A stretch of 5,749 bases of DNA from Leptolyngbyaceae cyanobacterium SM1_3_5 (GTDB lineage: Bacteria; Cyanobacteriota; Cyanobacteriia; Elainellales; Elainellaceae). The stretch is taken from NCBI GenBank assembly GCA_012031475.1, contig JAAUTJ010000360.1, positions 1 through 5,749 on the forward strand. Direction: 5' to 3'. Position numbers and translations under genes: made by a program. The notes beneath the pieces were generated by a model. The model saw nothing but the letters and a program-made list of their open reading frames with translations, searched no databases and was not told the origin of the DNA. Position 1 is the first letter of the stretch; every line of letters starts with the position of its first letter. Of this stretch, positions 1-5,378 are shown piece after piece.

Positions 1-59
1 TCATCGAGGGCATCAAACAGCCCCCGACCCGCACTCGCGCGTCCCATTGCAATGGTCAT
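1..59 (-). CDS. psbD: photosystem II D2 protein, N-terminal fragment
   Basis: Read on the minus strand from the ATG at 59-57, the first 19 residues are MTIAMGRASAGRGLFDALD, followed by a codon beginning GA (Asp or Glu); the gene then leaves the window. Cyanobacterial D2 begins MTIA-x-GRA, has RG-W-FD a few residues later and continues LDD, so about 14 of 20 positions agree. D2 is the PSII reaction-centre subunit that pairs with D1 and carries the QA site; this stretch is its cytoplasmic N-terminus. A Shine-Dalgarno AAGAGG lies 7 nt before the ATG. Differences from the usual sequence as I recall it are Ser9 (usually Pro), Gly11 (usually Glu) and Leu14 (usually Trp). A variant D2 copy is possible but cannot be decided from 19 residues. 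Divergent psbD/ycf4 placement is known from other cyanobacteria and supports the call. Confidence 0.85.
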   Translation of the reverse strand, partial: MTIAMGRASAGRGLFDALD

Positions 60-66
60 TTCACAA

Positions 67-72
67 CCTCTT
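67..72 (-). promoter_or_regulatory. Shine-Dalgarno of psbD
   Basis: On the minus strand AAGAGG sits 7 nt upstream of the ATG at 59. Its GAGG core pairs with the anti-Shine-Dalgarno of 16S rRNA. This fixes the psbD start and agrees with the protein match. Confidence 0.7.
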
Positions 73-84
73 AATATTGCATTA

Positions 85-101
85 AACCCGAACGGGTTCG
101 G
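85..101 (-). promoter_or_regulatory. two overlapping palindromes (alternative hairpins) in the psbD leader
   Basis: Two perfect 14-bp inverted repeats overlap by 11 bp: AACCCG-AA-CGGGTT at 85-98 and CCGAAC-GG-GTTCGG at 88-101. Sharing bases, they cannot form together in the psbD leader RNA. As drawn each has a 2-nt loop, so a real hairpin would open one pair to give a 5-bp stem with a 4-nt loop. The element ends about 12 nt upstream of the Shine-Dalgarno, a plausible place for translational or stability control, or for a protein-bound operator. The palindromes are visible; the function is inferred. Confidence 0.45.
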
Positions 102-218
102 TTGTCCGGCGATCGCTGAGCGACTCAGGATGCCGCGATGGATAAGAGCGAGTTTTAAGCTTAGCGTCGGTGCGATCGCCCCCTTTGGCAGAAGCCTCCA
201 GAAATCGATCTCTCTCGC

Positions 219-235
219 TTGTCTGATGTAGACAA
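219..235. promoter_or_regulatory. short inverted repeat in the psbD/ycf4 intergenic region
   Basis: TTGTCT (219-224) and AGACAA (230-235) form a perfect 6-bp stem with a 5-nt loop. If psbD transcription starts near 268, this lies in the psbD leader. There is no T-run beside it, so it is not a standard terminator. It could be an operator half-site pair or a weak RNA hairpin. Confidence 0.3.
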
Positions 236-274
236 CCGACGGTTCCGTTACCGAAAAGGATTCAACGTTTCTAC

Positions 275-303
275 ATGATAGAGAGAGACGCAAAATTTTA
301 CAA
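275..303 (-). promoter_or_regulatory. candidate sigma70-type promoter for psbD
   Basis: On the minus strand TTGTAA (303-298, 4 of 6 to TTGACA) and TATCAT (280-275, 5 of 6 to TATAAT) are separated by exactly 17 bp. Transcription would start near 268 and give a psbD leader of about 210 nt that includes the palindromes at 85-101. The complementary strand over the -35 box reads TTTACAAT (297-304), resembling one half of the HLR1 site bound by the high-light regulator RpaB. A second, weaker half TTTACTCT is at 312-319, but the spacing is 15 rather than the usual 10 nt, so RpaB control is only a suggestion. Confidence 0.5.
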
Positions 304-367
304 TCCGCAACTTTACTCTCAGGCAAGAATTTCGCCAAATTCGATCGCGATCGCCAGCTAAACCCCT

Positions 368-396
368 CGTACAAACCGCTGAGAAGATTGGATAAT
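368..396 (+). promoter_or_regulatory. weak candidate promoter for ycf4
   Basis: GATAAT at 391-396 matches the -10 consensus at 5 of 6 positions. The hexamer 17 bp upstream, CGTACA at 368-373, matches only the ACA half of TTGACA. The predicted start near 403 would leave a leader of about 45 nt before the ATG at 449. It is the best plus-strand candidate seen close to ycf4, but the -35 is poor, so an activator or a more distal start is possible. Confidence 0.3.
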
Positions 397-448
397 GTGA
401 GATCGAAGGCAGGTTTGCCCTCGATCGTCGTTGCTCACTTTAAAACTC

Positions 449-1039
449 ATGGCTGCGTCAACAGCGTCTGTTCCTCAAAGCGATGGCTTCGCCTCCTCTG
501 GGCGTGTCCTGCGTCAACCCGTACTCGGTTCGCGCCGATTCAGTAATTACTGGTGGGCATCCGTGATTTTCATTGGCTCACTCGGATTTTTCCTCTCTAG
601 CATTTCGAGCTACACCAAAATTAACCTGCTGCCGTTCTCCAACCCGACCGAACTGCTGTTTTTGCCGCAGGGCATCGCAATGGGCTTTTACGGCACAGCC
701 GGACTGCTGCTGTCCGTCTATCTGTGGCTGCTGATTGTCTGGAACGTGGGCGGCGGCTACAACGAGTTCAATGCCGAAACTGGAATGCTGAAGATCTTTC
801 GCTGGGGCTATCCTGGCAAAAATCGCCGCGTCGAACTAGAGTATCGTCTTGACGAAGTGCAGTCGGTTCGCGTTGATATAAAAGAAGGACTCAATCCTCG
901 CCGCGCCCTTTACCTCCGCATCAAAGGCAAAGGTGATATTCCGCTTACGCGCGTCGGACAGCCGCTTTCTTTGACGGCGCTCGAAAGCCAAGGCGCAGAA
1001 CTGGCTCGCTTTTTGAACGCACCGCTAGAGGGACTCTAG
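449..1039 (+). CDS. ycf4: photosystem I assembly protein Ycf4
   Basis: Ycf4 is a thylakoid membrane factor that helps assemble photosystem I; it is essential in green algal chloroplasts and helpful but not essential in cyanobacteria. The 196-aa product from ATG 449 has the family hallmarks: QPVLGSRRFSNYWW at about 23-36, a first membrane segment at about 37-53, LPQGIAMGFYG at about 72-82 leading into a second membrane segment to about 98, then GGGYNEFN at about 101-108 and a soluble C-terminal domain with IFRWGYPGKNRR, EGLNPRRALYLR and GDIPLTRVGQP, ending PLEGL. The usual length is about 185 aa. A TTG at 431 would add six residues, but ATG 449 already gives a slightly long N-terminus and is preferred; neither start has a clear Shine-Dalgarno. 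It is transcribed away from psbD and lies 49 bp before the prolyl isomerase gene, with no terminator between, so it probably heads the operon. Confidence 0.95.
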   Translation: MAASTASVPQSDGFASSGRVLRQPVLGSRRFSNYWWASVIFIGSLGFFLSSISSYTKINLLPFSNPTELLFLPQGIAMGFYGTAGLLLSVYLWLLIVWNVGGGYNEFNAETGMLKIFRWGYPGKNRRVELEYRLDEVQSVRVDIKEGLNPRRALYLRIKGKGDIPLTRVGQPLSLTALESQGAELARFLNAPLEGL

Positions 1040-1055
1040 GCGGCTTTGCCCCATT

Positions 1056-1087
1056 TTTAGGAACGAAAAACTTTAGGAACGAAAAAA
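1056..1087 (+). repeat. tandem 16-bp duplication carrying the ribosome binding site
   Basis: TTTAGGAACGAAAAA occurs at 1056-1070 and again at 1072-1086, a period of 16 bp. Only the last base of each unit differs (C at 1071, A at 1087). The second copy puts AGGA at 1075-1078, 10 nt before the ATG at 1089, which supports that start. The first copy puts a spare AGGA 26 nt upstream. The pattern looks like a recent slippage duplication of the ribosome binding site. Confidence 0.75.
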
Positions 1088-1088
1088 T

Positions 1089-1874
1089 ATGCAGGTTAAG
1101 ATTCCACGCTGGTTTGCAGCGTTTTTGCTCGCTGGTGCGATCGCCCTCACAGGCTGCACAGGCAGCAACACAGCCTCGAACCCAACAGGCTCGACGCCAA
1201 CAGACACGGCAACTTCCGCAGACACGGCAACTTCCGCCGCATCGCCGACCGCGACTGCTTCGCCCAGCGCGATCGCCACACCGCGTCTCAACGGAGAAGC
1301 CACTGTCGAAATCATCGTCAAAGGCTCACCGATTCGCATCCGTGTGGATGGGGCAAATGCGCCGCTCACGGCTGGCAATTTTGTCGATTTAGTGAATCGC
1401 AAGGTTTATGACGGGACATCGTTTCATCGTGTCGTGAGAACGCCGCAGCCGTTTGTGGTGCAGGGAGGCGACCCCTTGAGCAAAGATGCAACCGTGCCTG
1501 ACCGCCTGTTGGGAACGGGCAGCTTTGTCGATCCCAAAACCGAGCAGCCGCGCTATGTGCCGCTGGAAATCACGCCCGTCGGAGCGCAAGAACCTGTTTA
1601 CAGCCAGACGCTTGCTCAGGCAGGCGTGACGCAGCCGCCCGTGCTGAAACATACACGTGGAGCAGTGGCAATGGCGCGATCGCAGTTTCCCGATTCAGCC
1701 TCGTCACAGTTCTACTTCACGCTGGCCGATCAGCCTTTTCTCGATGGCGACTATGCAGTCTTCGGCGCTGTGACTGAGGGAATGGAGGTTGTAGACCAAA
1801 TCGAGCAGGGCGATCGCATTGAATCGGCCAAAGTCACCAGCGGACTCGATCGACTGGAAAATGGCGGACAGTAG
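1089..1874 (+). CDS. cyclophilin-type peptidyl-prolyl cis-trans isomerase, lipoprotein
   Basis: The 261-aa product should catalyse cis-trans isomerisation of proline peptide bonds as an exported foldase. A short basic N-terminus, a hydrophobic stretch at 9-20 and the lipobox LTGC (Cys23) mark a lipoprotein signal, so it is probably membrane-anchored facing the periplasm or thylakoid lumen. Residues 24-66 are a Ser/Thr/Ala/Pro-rich linker. The cyclophilin domain runs from about 70 to 250. FHR at 112-114 gives catalytic Arg114 (Arg55 of human CypA), VVQGGDP gives Gln125 (Gln63), and SSQFYF at 205-210 holds the hydrophobic pocket. CypA Trp121 is Phe217 and His126 is Tyr222, as in bacterial cyclophilins, suggesting weak cyclosporin binding. 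Between GGDP and the RGAVAMA strand (190-196) is a loop of about 60 residues, longer than in CypA. ycf4 next to a prolyl isomerase gene recurs in cyanobacteria, so a role in photosystem biogenesis is plausible but inferred. The end overlaps cruP by 14 nt. Confidence 0.92.
   Translation: MQVKIPRWFAAFLLAGAIALTGCTGSNTASNPTGSTPTDTATSADTATSAASPTATASPSAIATPRLNGEATVEIIVKGSPIRIRVDGANAPLTAGNFVDLVNRKVYDGTSFHRVVRTPQPFVVQGGDPLSKDATVPDRLLGTGSFVDPKTEQPRYVPLEITPVGAQEPVYSQTLAQAGVTQPPVLKHTRGAVAMARSQFPDSASSQFYFTLADQPFLDGDYAVFGAVTEGMEVVDQIEQGDRIESAKVTSGLDRLENGGQ
1201..1236 (+). repeat. perfect 18-bp tandem repeat in the isomerase linker
   Basis: CAGACACGGCAACTTCCG is present twice without mismatch, at 1201-1218 and 1219-1236. 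The length is a multiple of three, so each unit adds six residues to the linker after the lipidated cysteine (DTATSA twice, at about 39-50) and keeps the frame. Copy number could vary between strains without disturbing the catalytic domain. Confidence 0.85.
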
Positions 1875-3414
1875 CAGCGTCGAATCGATTCTGGCGCAAA
1901 TTCCCGGCAATGCGCTGGGCAGTTTGCGCCGTGCGGATGCTTTGTGGCAGCGGTATCGATCGGGTAAAATTCCCATGCCGATCGCCGTTCAAACCAGTTC
2001 TGAACTTTTGGACGCGATCGATTTGGATGTTGCGATCTGCGGCGGCACGTTGGGCATTTTGGTCGGCTGCGTTTTGGCAATGCGGGGCTGGCGCGTGGCC
2101 GTTTTGGAGCGGGGCATCTTGCGCGGTCGCGATCAGGAATGGAACATTTCGCGATCGGAACTGGATGTGCTGCTCGATCTGGAACTGCTGACGGTGAACG
2201 AGTTGGAGGAGGCGATCGCCACCCAATTCGATGCGGCTCGAATTTGCTTCAACGGCAGTCCTGAATTTTGGGTGAAAGATGTTCTGAATCTGGGTGTCGA
2301 TCCGGTGTTTCTGCTCGATCGGCTGAAGGCGAAATTTCTGGCAGCGGGCGGGCGATTGCTGGAGCAGACGGCGTTTGAGCGGGCGATCGTGCATCCGAAC
2401 GGCGTCACAATTCAGGCAGGCCAAACCCTGACGGCGCGATTGCTGATCGATGCGATGGGCTATTTCTCTCCGATCGTCCAGCAGATCCGACAGGGCAAAA
2501 AGCCGGACTCGATCTGTCTGGTGGTCGGAACTTGCGCGGAAGGCTTTCCTGAAAGTAAAACGGGCGATCTATTCGCGACTTTCACGCCCTTGCAAAATCA
2601 GTGTCAGTATTTCTGGGAAGCGTTTCCGGCTCGTGACGGACGAACGACCTACCTGTTTACCTATCTCGACGCGCACCCGAACCGCCCCAGCCTCGAAGAG
2701 TTGTTTGCGGATTATCTGCGCCTGTTACCGGACTATCAGGGCGTGGCGATCGACTCCCTCACCTTCAAACGCGCTTTGTTTGGTTTCTTTCCGGGCTATC
2801 GATCGCGATTGCGGATGCCTTGGAATCGAATTTTGCCGATCGGAGACAGCAGTGGTCAGCAGTCGCCGTTGAGCTTTGGCGGATTTGGGGCGATGATGCG
2901 GCATCTGCGGCGGCTGAGTGAGGGCATTGATGAAGCGCTGAAGGTCGATTTGCTCGATCGATCTGCCCTCGCCTTGCTTCAGCCCTATCAGCCAAATCTC
3001 GCCGTCACCTGGCTATTTCAGCGGGCAATGAGCGCCAAAATGGATCAGAAGGTCACTGACGATCAGATCAACGCTTTGCTGGCGGCGGTGTTTCAGGAAA
3101 TGAGTCGGCTAGGCGATCCGGTTTTGAAGCCGTTTTTGCAAGATGTCGTGCAGTTTTCCGGCCTGTCGCAAACAATGCTGTGGACGGCGTTGCGGCATTT
3201 CGATCGCGTCCTGCCCGTCATTCCACAAGTCGGTTTGCCGCTGCTGATCGGCTGGCTGAGACACTATGCAAGTTTGGGGATCTACAGTGGATTAGATGCG
3301 GTTGTTCCGGCAATTGCTTCCCGCCTCACGCATCTTTCTCCACGAAATCAGTACTACGTTCATCGCTGGCTTGACGCTTGGCACTATGGCGCGGGCGGCG
3401 ACTATCACGGTTAA
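1861..3414 (+). CDS. cruP: CruP, FAD-dependent lycopene cyclase paralogue
   Basis: The 517-aa product is a flavoprotein of the CruA/CruP group. Plant plastid CruP reduces accumulation of beta-carotene-5,6-epoxide and is linked to oxidative-stress tolerance; whether CruP itself cyclises lycopene is disputed. A Rossmann FAD site lies at 56-84 (DVAICGGTLG with the strand-ending acid Glu83). Next come GRDQEWNISR at 89-98, FWVKDVLNLGV at 136-146, RLLIDAMGYFSP at 193-204 and KPDSICLVVG at 214-223. FWEAFPARDGRTTYLFTY follows at 251-268, with the second flavin motif IGDSSGQQSPLSFGGFG at 327-343. Near the end are WLFQRAMSAK (384-393), LGDPVLKPFLQDVVQF (417-432) and the terminal W-YGAG-DY. As I recall them, these blocks match plant and cyanobacterial CruP closely. 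ATG 1861 overlaps the upstream stop by 14 nt; GGAA at 1856-1859 is too close to be a normal Shine-Dalgarno, so translational coupling is likely. TTG 1819 would add 14 residues inside the isomerase gene and is less likely. Probably peripheral to thylakoids. Confidence 0.92.
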   Translation: MADSSSVESILAQIPGNALGSLRRADALWQRYRSGKIPMPIAVQTSSELLDAIDLDVAICGGTLGILVGCVLAMRGWRVAVLERGILRGRDQEWNISRSELDVLLDLELLTVNELEEAIATQFDAARICFNGSPEFWVKDVLNLGVDPVFLLDRLKAKFLAAGGRLLEQTAFERAIVHPNGVTIQAGQTLTARLLIDAMGYFSPIVQQIRQGKKPDSICLVVGTCAEGFPESKTGDLFATFTPLQNQCQYFWEAFPARDGRTTYLFTYLDAHPNRPSLEELFADYLRLLPDYQGVAIDSLTFKRALFGFFPGYRSRLRMPWNRILPIGDSSGQQSPLSFGGFGAMMRHLRRLSEGIDEALKVDLLDRSALALLQPYQPNLAVTWLFQRAMSAKMDQKVTDDQINALLAAVFQEMSRLGDPVLKPFLQDVVQFSGLSQTMLWTALRHFDRVLPVIPQVGLPLLIGWLRHYASLGIYSGLDAVVPAIASRLTHLSPRNQYYVHRWLDAWHYGAGGDYHG

Positions 3415-3429
3415 CGACAACGGTTAGAT

Positions 3430-4245
3430 ATGGACTTTCCTCGCGCTCGTCAGCAGTTTATTCAAGAAATTCAGCAGCCCGAAATCGACTTGGCGCGGGC
3501 GGTGTTGTTTTTGGCGCAGGAGGAATATCCCAATCTTGACCCGGATGTTTATTTAAACAAGCTGGACGCGATCGCCGCGCAAATTCGCGATCGCCTGCCC
3601 GCCGAACGCTATCCAATGCGAATCATTCAAACGATTAACAGCTATTTGTATGAAGATCTGCTGTATTCGGGCAATCAGGCGAACTACTACGACCCGCGCA
3701 ACAGCTATCTGAACGAGGTGATCGATCGCCGTACGGGGATTCCGATCACGCTTTCGCTGCTGTATCTCGAAATTGCCAAGCGGCTAGATTTTCCGATGGA
3801 AGGCGTGGGACTGCCGGGACACTTCATCATTCGGCCTGCTTTGGCAGAGATGGAAATTTTTGTCGATCCGTTTCACAATGGCGAAGTGCTGTTTCCGGCT
3901 GACGCACAAGAGCGCTTGAGTCAAATTTATGGGCGATCGATTCCGATGCAGCCGGAATTCCTCGAAGCAACTACGCCGCGCCAGTTTCTCGCCCGAATGC
4001 TGAACAATCTCAAGGTGATTTACCTGAATGGCGGCGATTCGCAGCGCGGACTGGCGCAGATCGATCGCATCCTGCTTTTGTTTCCCGATGCGGCCTATGA
4101 ACGACGCGATCGCGGCCTGATCGCTTACCAGCAGGGCAACTGGTCACAGGCGCGAATCGACTTACAGCAGTACGTGGAGCAAATGCCGACCGCACCCGAT
4201 GCAGATACAATTCGGCAACTGCTCGATCGCATGACCGACGCTTAA
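3430..4245 (+). CDS. SirB1-family protein, transglutaminase-like fold plus TPR
   Basis: The 271-aa product matches the SirB1/Transglut_core2 family, widespread in bacteria and without an agreed biochemical function. An N-terminal helical part (about 1-80) leads to the core: YYDPRNSYLNEVIDRRTGIP at 86-105 and ITLSLLYLEIAKRL at 106-119. It continues with GVGLPGHFIIR at 125-135 (His131) and FVDPFHNGEVLF at 144-155 (Asp145). The His and Asp sit where a transglutaminase triad has them, but the protein contains no cysteine; the GxC position reads GIP. From about 187 to 265 there are helix pairs of tetratricopeptide type, suggesting protein binding. It is cytoplasmic, with no signal peptide. It starts 15 bp after cruP without a strong Shine-Dalgarno and is probably the last gene of the operon. 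Its stop overlaps that of the convergent glycosyltransferase gene. The family call is firm; the function is unknown. Confidence 0.88.
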   Translation: MDFPRARQQFIQEIQQPEIDLARAVLFLAQEEYPNLDPDVYLNKLDAIAAQIRDRLPAERYPMRIIQTINSYLYEDLLYSGNQANYYDPRNSYLNEVIDRRTGIPITLSLLYLEIAKRLDFPMEGVGLPGHFIIRPALAEMEIFVDPFHNGEVLFPADAQERLSQIYGRSIPMQPEFLEATTPRQFLARMLNNLKVIYLNGGDSQRGLAQIDRILLLFPDAAYERRDRGLIAYQQGNWSQARIDLQQYVEQMPTAPDADTIRQLLDRMTDA

Positions 4246-5336
4246 GCAGGTTTGCGGGTGATCAGCGTCCAACCCTCTGTCGAGCCAATTTTTTGAGCGC
4301 GATCGAGATTCAGGGACTTGAGCGTTTCAGAATCGAGCAGCAAGTAGGGCTGTTTTGGACGCTGCCACCACCTGCGGATTTTCTGCGCTGAGGCAGGTTC
4401 GATCGATCGATCGCTATAGAAATTCAGGGATGGTCGGTAGTTTGGATAGGACGTAAAAATTGTGGCGCTGGCAGGCGTGTGTTTGTTGATCAGCGCGGCG
4501 ACGGGCTTGACCGGATAGGTTTCCGACAGTTCCCAAATCCAGTGCGGCGAGAGCATCAGCAGCAAGAGCGTCACAAAGGTTCCCCAAGTCAGGACGGCGA
4601 GAAATTCCGGGTCTTGCCTTGCCACGAGAATTGCTGCCACGCTGAGAGTGAGCGCCATTGCTGCCAAGAGAGATGCCAGCGCGAAGTCTGGCAGGGGGCG
4701 CGTCCCGAAATAGAAGCTGGCTGCCCAAGCTGCGATCGCAAAGATGCCAAACAGCACGACCCAACTGCGCGAATAGCCTGACTCTTTTTGCCGAATGCCC
4801 GGATGTAGACCGCGCTGCCACAGCGTAGACAGTTGCCAGCCGATTGCCAATGCCAAAGCCGGATACAGCGGCAAAGCGTACCAGGGCAGCTTTGTCCCCA
4901 TCAGCGAAATCGCCATGAAGTACAACCCCCCCCACACGATCGCGAGTTTCGCCCAACTGAGGTTGCGATTTTCCCAGGTGAGCTTCAGCGCGATCGGCAA
5001 AAACAGCACCCAGGGAAAGCCATTTTTCACCACTTCCAGCAGGTAGTACCAGGGCGGTCCACCATTACTTTCAACCGATGACCAGATGCGGCTAAAGGAT
5101 TGTTCGACGAGGTTGCGATCGACAAACGCCAAACCATATTCTTGCCACTGTGCGGCATACCACAGGGCGATCGGCACGGCACCCAGAATTAGACCGCCCC
5201 AAAGATAAGGCAGCTTCAGCAAACGGGGCGTATCCCAGGCGAGGAAGGCGATCGCGATCGTGCCAAACAGGACACCGAGCATAATTCCCTTCGTCAGGCA
5301 AATTAGGCCGAGGCCGGAGTCCAATGCCGATCGCAT
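4242..5336 (-). CDS. C-terminal open segment of the GT39-like glycosyltransferase
   Basis: This 364-codon stretch is uninterrupted from an internal ATG at 5336; the first few residues are out-of-register sequence before the frame becomes homologous at 5315. It contains ICLTKG at 12-17, a run of hydrophobic membrane segments (about 17-34, 43-60, 131-146, 149-170, 191-210, 218-239, 246-263) and the loop NGGPPWYYLLEVVKNGFPW at 91-109. The family-typical GTKLPWYALPLYPALALA is at 147-164, and a soluble tail of about 95 residues follows. The segment lacks the N-terminal acidic catalytic loop, so if made alone it should be inactive. The ATG at 5336 is unlikely to be a genuine start. A run of eight C at 4926-4933 (G on the coding strand) lies in this piece, but the frame is intact there. 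Confidence 0.65.
   Translation of the reverse strand: MRSALDSGLGLICLTKGIMLGVLFGTIAIAFLAWDTPRLLKLPYLWGGLILGAVPIALWYAAQWQEYGLAFVDRNLVEQSFSRIWSSVESNGGPPWYYLLEVVKNGFPWVLFLPIALKLTWENRNLSWAKLAIVWGGLYFMAISLMGTKLPWYALPLYPALALAIGWQLSTLWQRGLHPGIRQKESGYSRSWVVLFGIFAIAAWAASFYFGTRPLPDFALASLLAAMALTLSVAAILVARQDPEFLAVLTWGTFVTLLLLMLSPHWIWELSETYPVKPVAALINKHTPASATIFTSYPNYRPSLNFYSDRSIEPASAQKIRRWWQRPKQPYLLLDSETLKSLNLDRAQKIGSTEGWTLITRKPA
5316..5319 (-). other. second frameshift in the glycosyltransferase gene (apparent one-base insertion)
   Basis: On the minus strand GGA CTC is followed by an extra C at about 5316 before GGC CTC GGC CTA. Skipping one base joins IGIGL to GLGLICLTKG and restores the original frame. 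The surrounding coding-strand sequence, CTCCGGCCTCGG, has repeated CC and GG pairs that favour slippage or base-calling error. Confidence 0.65.
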
Positions 5337-5378
5337 AGCGGCTATTGCGGCGCGATCGAAGCAAACACCACATCGTCA

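Larger units (their letters stand above)
60..448. other. divergent psbD/ycf4 intergenic region
   Basis: This stretch has no convincing ORF or RNA gene. It separates minus-strand psbD from plus-strand ycf4, so it must carry the promoters and leaders of both. It contains HIP1 copies at 109-116, 172-179 and 347-354, overlapping palindromes at 85-101, short hairpins at 116-128 (CTGAG, 3-nt loop) and 219-235, and an 8-bp inverted repeat TCTCTCTC (209-216) / GAGAGAGA (281-288). The best promoter-like sequence faces psbD at 275-303. A small RNA or antisense transcript cannot be excluded from sequence alone. Confidence 0.7.
109..5255. repeat. dispersed HIP1 octamers (GCGATCGC)
   Basis: The cyanobacterial octamer GCGATCGC occurs at 109, 172, 347, 1137, 1269, 1676, 1810, 2212, 3568, 3587, 4106, 4732 and 5248 (first base of each). 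Thirteen copies in 5.7 kb is far above chance and is the main whole-window sign of cyanobacterial origin. Copies occur in coding and non-coding sequence. The coordinates span the first to the last copy; the intervening sequence is not repeat. Confidence 0.9.

Noticed and set aside
431..448. TTG start for ycf4 at 431
   Set aside because: It adds six residues to an N-terminus already longer than usual and has no better ribosome binding site than the ATG at 449.
1073..1402. 109-codon minus-strand ORF opposite the isomerase gene
   Set aside because: Its composition simply mirrors the Ser/Thr/Ala-rich linker and repeat on the other strand; there is no start signal or family resemblance.
1819..1860. 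Upstream TTG start for cruP adding 14 residues
   Set aside because: The extension lies wholly inside the isomerase coding region and shows no family features. ATG 1861 with a 14-nt overlap is a simpler coupled start.
1834..2424. 196-codon minus-strand ORF opposite cruP
   Set aside because: It lies opposite conserved cruP codons, is rich in Arg, Gln and His as antisense frames of this GC content tend to be, and shows no recognisable motif.
3407..3426. Direct repeat ACGGTTA before the SirB1 gene
   Set aside because: Two 7-bp copies 13 bp apart overlap the cruP stop and the short spacer; this is too short to separate from chance.
4245..4300. Bidirectional terminator between the convergent genes
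   Set aside because: The genes overlap by 4 bp, and no GC-rich hairpin with a T-run is visible near the junction.
4398..4412. Run of CGATCGATCGATCG as a repeat array or CRISPR-like element
   Set aside because: It is only three GATC units inside coding sequence, consistent with the general CGATCG/HIP1 bias. No spacer-repeat structure exists anywhere in the window.
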